A model generated the notes under the pieces. It made no database searches. It was not told where the DNA came from and saw only the letters and a list, made by a program, of their open reading frames with translations. From positions 1 through 10,868 of the forward strand of contig CAYVZU010000133.1 in assembly GCA_964455935.1 (NCBI GenBank): 10,868 nt of DNA, given 5' to 3'. Positions 1 through 7,466 of this stretch are shown in pieces (within the stretch, counting starts at the first letter, position 1; each line of letters begins with the position of its first letter). Made by a program: the position numbers and the translations under genes. This stretch comes from CAYVZU01 sp964455935 (GTDB taxonomy: Bacteria; Fibrobacterota; CAYVZU01).

Positions 1-53
1 GCCGATGCCGAGGGGCCACGATCCCTCATCTCCTGCAAAGCTTCGTGACACAC

Positions 54-78
54 GGACGGAGGGATGATTCCTCTGTCC
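54..78. repeat. Short stem-loop near the contig gap
   Basis: Two 9-base arms, ggacggagg (54-62) and cctctgtcc (70-78), are inverted complements with one mismatch and a 7-base loop. No T-run follows on either side and no gene is visible in 1-98, so the role is unknown. It could be the tail of a terminator or dispersed repeat lost across the nearby gap. Confidence 0.3.
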
Positions 79-98
79 CTAAATGCAAACGTGTTATC

Positions 99-108
99 NN
101 NNNNNNNN
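99..108. other. Assembly gap (10 N)
   Basis: Ten undetermined bases. A run of exactly ten N is usually a scaffold join of unknown true length. Linkage between 1-98 and the rest of the window is therefore uncertain, and whatever lies downstream of the HEAT gene may be missing. Confidence 0.95.
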
Positions 109-120
109 AACGGCCAGCCC

Positions 121-158
121 GCCTGTTTCGCCCGGCAGAGGCGCTTGACGAAACAGGC
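121..158 (-). terminator. Stem-loop overlapping the HEAT gene stop codon
   Basis: Perfect 10-bp inverted repeat: gcctgtttcg at 121-130 and cgaaacaggc at 149-158, with an 18-base loop. On the minus strand it begins at the last base of the TAG stop of the HEAT-repeat gene, the usual place for a transcript 3' end. The sequence after the stem reads gggctggccgtt, so there is no U-tract. It may be an RNA-stabilising hairpin or a non-canonical terminator rather than a classical intrinsic one. Confidence 0.45.
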
Positions 159-1063
159 TACCGCTTCAGCTTCTTCTTGGCTTCTTCCACTTCTTCCTGT
201 TCGCAGAGCAGCTGAAGATACTTCTCGGCGAGCGAGCCGCCGATCTTAAGCTGGGCCTTGATGACGTTTTCACGGACAAGCTTGTTCTCGTCCTGCGAGC
301 GGCTGGCCACCAAGTCGATCATGTCTTTGTTGTCCTTGCCAATTTCACCGATGACCCAGGCCCCCGTGGCGCGCATGAGATAATCCTCACTGGCCATCAT
401 CTCCTTGAGCTCGTCGAGTACGTTTCTGTGCCCTAAATTCCACAAGGCCTTCAGCGCGTTGCCGCGGAGCCGGTTGCAGGAGTCCTTGCGAAAGCGTAGG
501 AGAAGGCCGACGGCAGCCGGGTTGCCAATCTCCTCCAGAGCCTCGACCGTGTTGGCGCGCACCCGCGCATCAGGATCATTGAGCAGCGCGACAGCCAGAC
601 TCATATCCTTGCCCACCGAATGTTTTCCCAGCAGGTGAACCGCCGTGGCGCGAACTTTCCGGTCCTTGTCCTTGACCATCTCGGAGACAACCTGCGTTAC
701 TTTAGCGCTCTTGCCCAAAAGGCCCAGGACCTGCACGGCCCGCAGCCTCTTCTCCTCTTCGTCGGCGTACAGACTCTCGCTGATGCGATTGATCACGGCC
801 GGGTCCAGGCGTTCCAGGAGCTTGGCCAGGCTTTCGCGCACGCTCGCTTGAATCTGGCCGAAATACTGAATGAGGTTTCGCAAAATCAGGTCTGCCGCGG
901 TTTCCACGGCCTTCTGGCGCACCTGCGCCAGCTCCGACTTCATCAACTCCATCAACGCGCTGAGGTCCGCCAGCGAACCTTCGGCCCGCAGAAGTTCGAT
1001 TCCTCTAATGACGTTTTGGACCTCGCGGCTGCGCAGGAGGGTTTTGACAAGCTGGTCGTTCAT
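158..1063 (-). CDS. HEAT-repeat scaffold protein
   Basis: A 301-residue protein made almost wholly of HEAT-type helical hairpins spaced about 30-37 residues apart. Repeat-like segments begin near residues 44, 73, 103, 133, 163, 193, 225 and 257. The clearest is DPDARVRANTVEALEEIG at 163-180, with the proline/aspartate turn, the arginine and the helix-B pattern of PBS-lyase-type HEAT repeats. No signal peptide, membrane segment or catalytic motif is visible, so it is probably a cytoplasmic protein-protein interaction scaffold. The C-terminus (288-301) is very charged, alternating Glu and Lys. The ATG start has no Shine-Dalgarno sequence upstream. It lies 306 bases downstream of the HD-GYP gene on the same strand, with a REP-like palindrome between, so it may be a separate transcription unit. 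The partner is unknown. The family call is firm; the function is not. Confidence 0.85.
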   Translation of the reverse strand: MNDQLVKTLLRSREVQNVIRGIELLRAEGSLADLSALMELMKSELAQVRQKAVETAADLILRNLIQYFGQIQASVRESLAKLLERLDPAVINRISESLYADEEEKRLRAVQVLGLLGKSAKVTQVVSEMVKDKDRKVRATAVHLLGKHSVGKDMSLAVALLNDPDARVRANTVEALEEIGNPAAVGLLLRFRKDSCNRLRGNALKALWNLGHRNVLDELKEMMASEDYLMRATGAWVIGEIGKDNKDMIDLVASRSQDENKLVRENVIKAQLKIGGSLAEKYLQLLCEQEEVEEAKKKLKR

Positions 1064-1369
1064 GGCTTAGAAGAGAATATAGAATTCGAGATGCGAAGAA
1101 GGAGCATTGTCATTTCAATCCCAGCGGCCGGTCGGGACGAGAGTGATCTGTATTCCGGAGTAACTGGTCAGGCTCCAGTGTCATTTTGAGCAAAGCGAGA
1201 AATCTTATTTCGTTAAGATTTCTCCTCGAAGACTCGTCGAAATGACAACACCTGCACCATTGAGATCAAAGTAATCACATTCCGGAAAGATTTCTTGCCC
1301 GATCTTCGAACTGATTTTGATGCCGGATGCCGGTTCCTCTGGATCTGGAATCCACCCAGACTTCCTTCC
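1064..1369. other. Intergenic region between HEAT and HD-GYP genes
   Basis: These 306 bases hold no convincing gene. The main content is the imperfect palindrome at 1179-1247. There is also a tandem gatgccg doublet near 1319-1332. The HEAT gene promoter, if separate, should lie in the AT-richer stretch just before its start, around 1064-1120, but I could not identify clear -35 and -10 boxes. Confidence 0.5.
1179..1247. repeat. REP-like imperfect palindrome
   Basis: The outer arms are tgtcattt (1179-1186) and aaatgaca (1240-1247). The inner arms are an 11-bp perfect stem, gagaaatctta (1197-1207) and taagatttctc (1214-1224), around the loop tttcgt. The middle of the two arms does not match and differs by 5 bases in length (29 versus 34). 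It resembles the dispersed REP-type palindromes of many environmental bacteria, with a tgtcatttcga...gagaaatct pattern. It lies between two same-strand genes and has no T-run, so it could act as a transcript 3'-end hairpin or simply be a mobile repeat. The core gagcaaagcgag (1188-1199) recurs with one change at 10216-10227. Confidence 0.7.
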
Positions 1370-2773
1370 TCAGAACCCTTTCATTAGATCAATATCGAGC
1401 CGTTCGCAGTCAAAGGCCTGCACAACACGAATGTCTTTTTGCCGGCTTAGATCGACCTGGCGAATTTCGCTATCGGGCAGGGGGCGTCCCGTTGGATCGG
1501 CCAGAACACTGACCATTGGCCGGGTGTGGTGCTTTCCATTGGCTTTGACCACTTTGGCAATTTCATTGGTATTGAGGCGGACCAGGCTGCCCACCGGAAA
1601 CAGCGACGTGTAATCGATGAAGGACCGGACCAATTCGGCCTTGAACAGGCCCTTCTGCACACAGGCCAGCAGAATCTCCATGGCCTTGTACGGATTGTAG
1701 GCAAGCCGGTACGAGCGGGGAGATGAGAGCGCTTCGAACACGTCGGCGATCATCACGATACGCGCGTAATAATGCAGGCAGCGGCCCGATCGGCCTTTGG
1801 GGTACCCGCGGCCATCCTCCCGTTCGTGGGCTTGGTAGCCCACGTACGATACGGAGTCCGGCATGCCGCCCACCTTCTCTATGAGATGAAGGCCAAGGAT
1901 CGGGTGTTTGTGCACTTCATAGAGCTCGCTTTGCGTCAGATCGCTTCTCTTCGTCCGGATACCCTGGGGGATGAACATCATTCCAATATCATGGAGTAGC
2001 GCCCCCATTCCGATTTCGACCACCTGGCGACGGCTATAACCGGCCGCGGCGGCGATGTTGATGGCCAGCAGGCAGACGTTGAGGCTGTGATGAACGATGT
2101 AGTCCTCGGAGGATGACTTAATGCCGGAAATGTTGAGCAGGATGTTCTTGTCGGTCACGTAGGTTTTAACGAATTCCTCGACAATGCGGGCAATGGCGTT
2201 TCCATCGAAGCTGCTTCCATCGCGCAGCCCGTTCAGAATGGTCCGCGTCAAATCCAGCGCCACCTGGTATGAGCTGGCCACCGATGTCTTATACTCCGGT
2301 GTTCGCTCGCGCGCAGTGGCTTCGGTGGTGGAGGCGATGAGGGCCTCGCCAATGGGCCGATCCGGAAACTGGGCGGTGTTCTCGATCCGGGTTTCCATTT
2401 CCCGGACCTTTTTCGTCTGGAGAATCTGGTTGAATCCCTCTTTGCCGCGGCTGACATTGCGAAGTTCTTCATAGTCCTGCAGGGCCTTGGCTGGCTGTTC
2501 GCGAAGGATCTGTGAATCGATCTCCTCTTCCTCCTCGGCGGGGGCATCCAGTTCAATCTCGTCGAGCGTCACGATTTTGGTCGAGAGGATCCGCTTGATC
2601 TCTTCGTCGGCTTCCTGAGTATAGACCTCGGAAATCCCGCGGCGAACCAACGCGCCAAGAACGCTTTCCGTGAGTTTCACGTTGCGGTGGACGAGAACTT
2701 CGCCTGCGCGCCCCAGAAGTTCGGTGTGCGTGGTACTACCGGGTTTCAACTGATTGACTTGAATAACACCCAT
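1370..2773 (-). CDS. HD-GYP domain cyclic-di-GMP phosphodiesterase
   Basis: A 467-residue cytoplasmic protein. Residues 3-52 form a small N-terminal module (LKPG...RRGISEV) often seen at the start of HD-GYP proteins. A charged, acidic linker (about 55-160) follows, with a Glu run at 80-84. The HD-GYP domain spans about 165-385: HHS at 228-230, HD at 261-262, HKHP at 288-291, HE at 316-317, GYP at 323-325 and the late metal aspartate at 344. A C-terminal beta-rich extension (393-467) matches that of many HD-GYP proteins. The family hydrolyses cyclic di-GMP (or cGAMP) using two or three metal ions. The usual HHE motif reads AHE here (Ala315), and HDIGK reads HDIGM (Met265), so one metal ligand may be absent. 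No receiver, PAS or membrane domain is present. It follows the fapA-like gene after 30 bases and shares its N-terminal module, so the two are probably co-transcribed. The ribosome site is weak (ggat, about 6 bases before ATG). Confidence 0.93.
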   Translation of the reverse strand: MGVIQVNQLKPGSTTHTELLGRAGEVLVHRNVKLTESVLGALVRRGISEVYTQEADEEIKRILSTKIVTLDEIELDAPAEEEEEIDSQILREQPAKALQDYEELRNVSRGKEGFNQILQTKKVREMETRIENTAQFPDRPIGEALIASTTEATARERTPEYKTSVASSYQVALDLTRTILNGLRDGSSFDGNAIARIVEEFVKTYVTDKNILLNISGIKSSSEDYIVHHSLNVCLLAINIAAAAGYSRRQVVEIGMGALLHDIGMMFIPQGIRTKRSDLTQSELYEVHKHPILGLHLIEKVGGMPDSVSYVGYQAHEREDGRGYPKGRSGRCLHYYARIVMIADVFEALSSPRSYRLAYNPYKAMEILLACVQKGLFKAELVRSFIDYTSLFPVGSLVRLNTNEIAKVVKANGKHHTRPMVSVLADPTGRPLPDSEIRQVDLSRQKDIRVVQAFDCERLDIDLMKGF

Positions 2774-2803
2774 ACGGATCCAGCAAAAATATGCGGCGGA
2801 GGC

Positions 2804-4999
2804 TCAGATCGCCTTCAGCTCGCCTTTGACATACATGATCGATTTGGGACCGACGATCTCTTTGTTGACGACCATATGGCGGTCCCGGATTTTAATGACC
2901 GTCCCCGGGTAGATCGCGTGTTCGAAGACAATGCGCGCTTTGCCGACTTCAAGCAGTTTTTGCGCGATGACCTGCTTGCGCGTCTCGAGCGAAGACAACT
3001 GCACGTTGATCTTCTCCTCCATAGCCTCGAGCTTCTTGAGAAGAAATTCTTCCTTGGGCTGGAGGACCTTGCGCAGCTGCTTGATGTGGCGCAGTTTCTG
3101 CAGGTTCTCGATCACCTTCTGCCGGCTTGCGTTGAGCTCTTTGATCTTATCATCGGTCTTGAGCTGTTCTTCCACCAACGTGAAGTCGATGCCTACCTCC
3201 ACCTCGGTGCGCGTCCCGTTTTCGTTTCCGATGGCGTAGGCCCGGATCTCATGGCGGGCCGAGATGTGGCCGCCGGCGATGCTGAACGGCTTGCCGTTGA
3301 CCTCGATGTCGTTCTTGGCCGAGAGCCTTGCGCCGATCGCCTCTTTGGCGACGAAAATGTCCTGGCGCGAGCGAACGGACTGATTGCGCACAAAGGCGAT
3401 ATTCACATTTCCTTTGGCGTTGATCAGGCCCTTGCCCGAACCGATGAAGCCGCACTTGACCAGCACGTTGCCCCCGCACTCAACCTGGGCGTCTTCAAGC
3501 GTCCCATCGATCTCAAGATCTCCGCCGATCTCCGCGGCAAAGCCGCTTTTAATATCGCCACACACGCGCACCGACTTGGGGTATTTGACATTGCCGGTCG
3601 AGAAATCCACATCGCCTTTGATCGAAAACCCCTCGGTCACCTCAATCAGCGTGCCCGTGTAACGGACATTGCCGGTTGCCGTGGCGATCAATACGGACGC
3701 ATCGCCGGGCTTAAGGGCCGTGTTGGCTCCGGCCGGCATTTGGATGGGGCCTCCGGTCGAGCAGGGGATCTCCTGGCCGAAAATGTTGTGGCCCGGCGTT
3801 CCCGGGGTGGGCGGAAGAAGCCGGGCCAGTTCCTGGCCCTCGACGGCGCTTTCGATCAACTTGATGTTCTTGAAATCGACCGTTCCATCTTCCTTGGCCT
3901 TGGGCTTGGCCTTGCCCGACACATCGAAGAGAAATTCAACACGGCCGTCGCGGCCGTTAACCGGCGGTTCGCCCTTGGCCAGTACAATGTCCTTGACCGC
4001 GTTACCCACGGCCGCTTCCTTTATAATCCCGTGAAGTTCGTCAGCCCGGATTCCAAACGTAATCTTGCTCTCCTCCAGAAGCTTCTCCAGCGCAGCCTGT
4101 TCCATATGGGCCCCGCGTTCCATGGGCGGCACAAGCGTGAGGCGGGCCTCCATTTTATCGTCGCTGATCATGAGTTCGGCCTTGGCGTCGAAGCAGAGGG
4201 GTACAACCGCAAGCGTCTTGTCGACGTAGCAAACCACTCCGGTGGTCGTTGCGGCGAATTGGGTGTCGTCTTTTTTGGCCTCGACATTGGGGCCCAAGCT
4301 GATGGGAACCGGGGTGACCTCTTCAATCTCAATCACCTCTCCGCAAACATCAGTGCCGGGCTGCGCCGGCTGCGGGTCCATGCGGCGGCCAATCAGGGTG
4401 CCCGGATCGACCCGAAATCCCTCTCGCACAACGCCTTTGGCGTCGCACGCGTACGTCACCGAGGTGACCCGCGCGTTATCTTCGTGGCTGCTGATGTAGG
4501 GCACAACCAGGGTTAGTTCGCCTTGTTTGCCTGGGACGGCCAGCTTCCCTTTGGCCAGTTGGAAATTTTCGATCCGGTCGCGCGTGGAACTAAACCGGCG
4601 CGCCAGGGCTTGGATCTCGTTTTCCAGGTACCCATACGCAACCCCCGCATCGACCAGGGCTTTCTTGATCTGGCCCACGGTGATCGGACCATCATGGCCC
4701 GGTCTTGGCTCGATGGTCGCGGAGGCCGCCATCTGGTCATGGCTGATGTAGATCCGGATTTCCGCGGGTTCCTTGGTCTCGGTTCCCGCCTTGTCCTGGG
4801 CGGTTTCAATTTCGTTCTCCCGAACACCCGAAGCGGCCGGCATATCGATGAGGACCTCCGCAATCCCCCGCTGGCGCAGCATTTGAATCAGCCGGTTGTC
4901 AATCGTCTGGCCGGCGTTGAGCAGGACATTGCGGCCGTCCGTGACATCTTCGCCCAAAATCATGCCGGGTTTCACATCGTCAATTTTCGTTCGGGGCAT
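2804..4999 (-). CDS. FapA family (DUF342) protein with duplicated N-terminal half
   Basis: A 731-residue protein. Residues 3-52 form a module like the N-terminus of the adjacent HD-GYP protein (VKPG...RQRGIAEV). Two copies of the FapA N-terminal region follow: copy A at about 84-270 (ISHDQMAASATIEP..., GTLIGRR...PAQPGTDVCG) and copy B at about 277-460 (ISDDKMEARLTLVP..., GQELARL...TPGTPGHNIFG). Copy B is the canonical one (AKGEPPVNGRDG at 341-352). Residues 458-600 form the repetitive glycine-rich beta-helix typical of FapA, with GDVDFS, GDIKSG, GDLEID, GNVLVK and GNVNIA strands. A coiled coil (about 604-690) and a short beta tail follow. No signal peptide or membrane segment is seen. The family is named for a Vibrio protein needed for flagellar assembly, but many members occur away from flagellar genes and their biochemical role is not settled. 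It is first in an apparent operon with the HD-GYP gene, with a good Shine-Dalgarno. The family call is firm; a flagellar role is not shown by the context. Confidence 0.92.
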   Translation of the reverse strand: MPRTKIDDVKPGMILGEDVTDGRNVLLNAGQTIDNRLIQMLRQRGIAEVLIDMPAASGVRENEIETAQDKAGTETKEPAEIRIYISHDQMAASATIEPRPGHDGPITVGQIKKALVDAGVAYGYLENEIQALARRFSSTRDRIENFQLAKGKLAVPGKQGELTLVVPYISSHEDNARVTSVTYACDAKGVVREGFRVDPGTLIGRRMDPQPAQPGTDVCGEVIEIEEVTPVPISLGPNVEAKKDDTQFAATTTGVVCYVDKTLAVVPLCFDAKAELMISDDKMEARLTLVPPMERGAHMEQAALEKLLEESKITFGIRADELHGIIKEAAVGNAVKDIVLAKGEPPVNGRDGRVEFLFDVSGKAKPKAKEDGTVDFKNIKLIESAVEGQELARLLPPTPGTPGHNIFGQEIPCSTGGPIQMPAGANTALKPGDASVLIATATGNVRYTGTLIEVTEGFSIKGDVDFSTGNVKYPKSVRVCGDIKSGFAAEIGGDLEIDGTLEDAQVECGGNVLVKCGFIGSGKGLINAKGNVNIAFVRNQSVRSRQDIFVAKEAIGARLSAKNDIEVNGKPFSIAGGHISARHEIRAYAIGNENGTRTEVEVGIDFTLVEEQLKTDDKIKELNASRQKVIENLQKLRHIKQLRKVLQPKEEFLLKKLEAMEEKINVQLSSLETRKQVIAQKLLEVGKARIVFEHAIYPGTVIKIRDRHMVVNKEIVGPKSIMYVKGELKAI

Positions 5000-5003
5000 G
5001 GCA

Positions 5004-5009
5004 CTTCCT
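5004..5009 (-). promoter_or_regulatory. Shine-Dalgarno of the fapA-like gene
   Basis: Read on the minus strand the leader is aggaag followed by tgc and the ATG. This AGGA-type site at correct spacing fixes the start of the FapA-like protein. It is the only clear Shine-Dalgarno in front of any of the six genes. Confidence 0.7.
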
Positions 5010-5070
5010 GAGAGAAGGTCTATCGTCCGTTCCCGGCCGGTTTTCCCGGTTCGCAGCCCTCAGCCATGTT

Positions 5071-5096
5071 GGGAGATCTCCCCAATCCAGGGGAGA
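5071..5096. promoter_or_regulatory. Overlapping palindrome and hairpin in the fapA leader
   Basis: A perfect 12-base palindrome, gggagatctccc, occupies 5071-5082. Its right half also pairs with a downstream partner: tctcccc (5077-5083), loop aatcca, ggggaga (5090-5096). The central tctccc can thus belong to either structure. It lies about 75-100 bases upstream of the fapA-like start, either in its leader RNA or as a dimeric operator. No function is demonstrated. Confidence 0.3.
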
Positions 5097-5307
5097 AAGG
5101 GAAAGATTGAGCTACGTACACGCAAAACTAATATTCTAGGATTATTGAGTCAATTTAGCCGGCAGGCTGCTTTTGCAGGAATTCGATCCCCGGTTCGTCT
5201 CTTCTTCACCGTCCCGTGAACACACCGGGAAGCAAAGGGACATAGGCCAGGGATGAGCAGCTTGGCAAATGTTGGCTGGTCCCCGAATCCCTGCCCCTGA
5301 ATCCTCT

Positions 5308-7287
5308 ATGTTTGTTGACGTCATTTTTCCAACGGCCAGACCCCTGGTGCTGACATACCGGGTTCCGCCGGAACTGGACGCGGCGGTCCGCGTGGGCCAG
5401 AGCGTCCGCGCTCTCATCGGCCGCATGGAGCGGACCGGCATCGTGCTTTCAATGTCCCCCCACAGCGATTTTGATGAAGACAAGGTCCGGCCCCTGCAAG
5501 GGATTGAATCCGGCGAGCCGCTGATCACGGCCGAACTGCTGGCGTTGTGTCATTGGGCGGCCGAATACTACTGCTGTTCGCTAGGACAGGTGGTCCGTTT
5601 GTTTCTAAACCAGTCCATGCGCCGGCGGCGCCGCAAAAAGGGCGGCGTCACAGCTCCGGCATTGGCGTCTCCGCTGCCTTTTGGTCTCACACCGGCCCAG
5701 GACAGGGCCTTCAAAGCCATTCTCCCGGATCTGGAATCCGGGCGCCACAAAGTGGTCCTTCTTCACGGTGTGACCGGCAGCGGCAAGACCCTGATCTACA
5801 TAGCCTTGATCCGCGCAGCCCTGCAGGCCGGCAAAACAGTTCTGGTGCTGGTGCCCGAAATCGGCCTTACGGGCCCGCTGTTTCGGAATCTGGAGTCGTA
5901 TCTGGGCGAACCGGTTTCGGTGTTGCACAGCAACATGTCGGCGGGCGATCGCTTCGCAAACTGGATGACGGCCCGCTCCGGCGGCGCCCGTATCGTGGTG
6001 GGCGCCCGTTCGGCCGTATGGGCTCCGCTGACCGATCTGGGCCTGATCATCGTGGACGAGGAACACGATCATTCGTACAAACAAAACGAGAACAGCCCGC
6101 GCTACCAGGCGCGCGACGTCGCGGTCTACCGGGGATTTCTCAACAACGCCCTTGTGGTGCTGGGCAGCGCCAGTCCGTCGATCGAGACCTACACGCACGC
6201 CCTGGCCGGAAAATACGGCCTGATCCGGCTGGAGGAACGCTACGGTCCCGCGCTGCTGCCGGGGGTCGATGTGGTTGACATGCGCCAGGAGCACGCCGCG
6301 GGAAACTGGGGCGCTCTTTCCCGGTCCCTAACCGAAAAAATCCGGCAGCGGCTCGACAACAAGGAGCAAATTATTCTGCTGCTGAACCGGCGGGGCTTTG
6401 CGCCGGTTCTTTTGTGCAAGGCCTGCGGCGAAGCGGTCCGCTGTCCGCACTGCAATGTGTCAACACCGTTTCACGCGGACGGACGCGTTCGCTGCCACTA
6501 CTGCGGCTACCAAGCCAAGGCGCCCGACCGCTGTCCAAAGTGCGGAGGCACGGACATCAAATTCAAAGGCAAGGGCGTGCAGCGCATCGAGCAGGACCTG
6601 GGCGAGGCGTTTCCGGGGGCGCGCGTGCTTCGCCTGGACACCGACACCACGCGCCGGCGCACGGCCTATGCGCAGATTCTTCGCCGCTTCGAAACGGGAC
6701 AGGCCGACATTCTGCTGGGAACACAGATGGTTTCCAAGGGGCTTGACGTCGCCAACGTAACACTGGTGGGAATCATCTCGGCCGACACCGGACTAAACCG
6801 GCCCGATTTTCGCGCCGCCGAAACCACCTTCGATCTGCTGCTGCAAGTGGCGGGCCGCTGCGGCCGTGGCAACAAGCCCGGCGAAGTGATTTTGCAGACG
6901 TATGCGCCGGACCAGACCAGCATTGCGTGCGCGCAACAGCACGACTATGCCTCGTTTTATAACGCGGAAATCCGGGGCCGCAAGGAGCTTGGTTATCCGC
7001 CGTTTCAACGCCTGGTTCAGATCACGCTGGCGCATGCCGACCCCAAAATCCTGTTGCAATCCGGCCAAGAATTGGTTAGACTACTAAAACAACAGGGGCC
7101 GGCTTCGGTTCGCGTCCTAGGGCCCGCGCCGGCGCCGCTGTCACGGCACAAAGATCGCCATCGGATGCTGGTACTGCTTAAAGGCGCATCGGCCAAGGCG
7201 CTGCACAGCGCAGTCCACGAGGCGCTTGTCAAGCGCAAAAGCCGGACGCCGGTTGTTGTGGATGTGGACCCGTACTTCATGATGTGA
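5308..7287 (+). CDS. priA: Primosomal protein N' (replication restart helicase PriA)
   Basis: A superfamily 2, 3'-5' DNA helicase that recognises stalled or collapsed forks and directs reloading of the replicative helicase. The protein is 659 residues with MFVDV as its start. The N-terminal DNA-binding domain (1-100) begins in the usual PriA way (VDVIFP...LTYRVP). Helicase motifs are intact: Walker A GVTGSGKT (154-161), DEEH (250-253), GSASPS (286-291), GTQMVSKGLD (471-480) and QVAGRCGRG (513-521). Eight zinc cysteines are present (370, 373, 379, 382, 396, 399, 409, 412). The C-terminal domain ends VDVDPYFMM. An upstream in-frame ATG at 5269 would add 13 residues, but family alignment favours 5308; neither has a clear Shine-Dalgarno. 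Length is a little under the E. coli protein (about 730). It is divergent from the fapA-like gene and looks monocistronic, with no def or fmt neighbour, which are common partners elsewhere. Confidence 0.97.
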   Translation: MFVDVIFPTARPLVLTYRVPPELDAAVRVGQSVRALIGRMERTGIVLSMSPHSDFDEDKVRPLQGIESGEPLITAELLALCHWAAEYYCCSLGQVVRLFLNQSMRRRRRKKGGVTAPALASPLPFGLTPAQDRAFKAILPDLESGRHKVVLLHGVTGSGKTLIYIALIRAALQAGKTVLVLVPEIGLTGPLFRNLESYLGEPVSVLHSNMSAGDRFANWMTARSGGARIVVGARSAVWAPLTDLGLIIVDEEHDHSYKQNENSPRYQARDVAVYRGFLNNALVVLGSASPSIETYTHALAGKYGLIRLEERYGPALLPGVDVVDMRQEHAAGNWGALSRSLTEKIRQRLDNKEQIILLLNRRGFAPVLLCKACGEAVRCPHCNVSTPFHADGRVRCHYCGYQAKAPDRCPKCGGTDIKFKGKGVQRIEQDLGEAFPGARVLRLDTDTTRRRTAYAQILRRFETGQADILLGTQMVSKGLDVANVTLVGIISADTGLNRPDFRAAETTFDLLLQVAGRCGRGNKPGEVILQTYAPDQTSIACAQQHDYASFYNAEIRGRKELGYPPFQRLVQITLAHADPKILLQSGQELVRLLKQQGPASVRVLGPAPAPLSRHKDRHRMLVLLKGASAKALHSAVHEALVKRKSRTPVVVDVDPYFMM

Positions 7288-7290
7288 GAG

Positions 7291-7314
7291 ATTGGGAAGT
7301 TGGGAGTTGGGAGT
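7291..7314. repeat. Left heptameric repeat arm
   Basis: Three copies of a tggga unit spaced 8 and 7 bases apart start four bases after the priA stop codon. The stretch gggagttgggagt (7302-7314) is the exact reverse complement of 7439-7451, giving a 13-bp inverted repeat around a 124-base spacer. Confidence 0.65.
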
Positions 7315-7438
7315 GAATGCAAAGAAACAAGCCGGAGCGACTGAGGTCAACATAGCAAGCAAGACGATCATCTCCGATTTCCTTTTCCTTTCACTTATTT
7401 CCTGTTCCGCGACCACAACTCACCGTTCCGTATTCGCG

Positions 7439-7466
7439 ACTCCCAACTCCCGATTCCCAACTCCCG
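7439..7466. repeat. Right heptameric repeat array
   Basis: Four uninterrupted 7-base units: actccca, actcccg, attccca, actcccg. A more degenerate unit, attcgcg, sits just upstream. The array ends 25 bases before the ATG of the transporter gene. It resembles the short tandem heptamer repeats scattered in cyanobacterial and other environmental genomes. Together with the left arm it frames the spacer 7315-7438, in which I see no gene. Confidence 0.7.

Larger units (their letters stand above)
5000..5307. promoter_or_regulatory. Divergent intergenic region between fapA-like gene and priA
   Basis: About 300 bases separate two divergently oriented genes, so promoters for both should lie here. The AT-rich part at 5105-5160 is the likeliest place. 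On the minus strand there is a TTGACT at 5153-5148, but the best downstream TATTAG (5133-5128) is only 14 bases away, so I cannot call a standard sigma-70 promoter. A pair of overlapping inverted repeats lies at 5071-5096. No coding sequence is convincing here. Confidence 0.5.

Noticed and set aside
620..1189. Plus-strand open frame of 189 codons over the HEAT gene
   Set aside because: Mirror frame of the HEAT-repeat gene, with no domain and no ribosome site; it also runs through the intergenic palindrome.
2687..4516. Long plus-strand open frame of 609 codons opposite the fapA-like gene
   Set aside because: It is fully antisense to a gene with a clear family match, its translation has no recognisable domain, and long antisense frames are common in GC-rich DNA.
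5126..5153. Sigma-70 promoter for the fapA-like gene (TTGACT with a TATTAG or TTAGTT -10)
   Set aside because: The better -10 box is only 14 bases from the -35 box, and the correctly spaced alternative is a poor match, so it is not called as a feature.
5142..5528. Minus-strand open frame of 128 codons across the fapA-priA gap
   Set aside because: Most of it is antisense to the start of priA and the rest has no recognisable protein features.
7439..7466. CRISPR array
   Set aside because: The repeat unit is only 7 bases and there are no spacers, so it is a tandem heptamer array.
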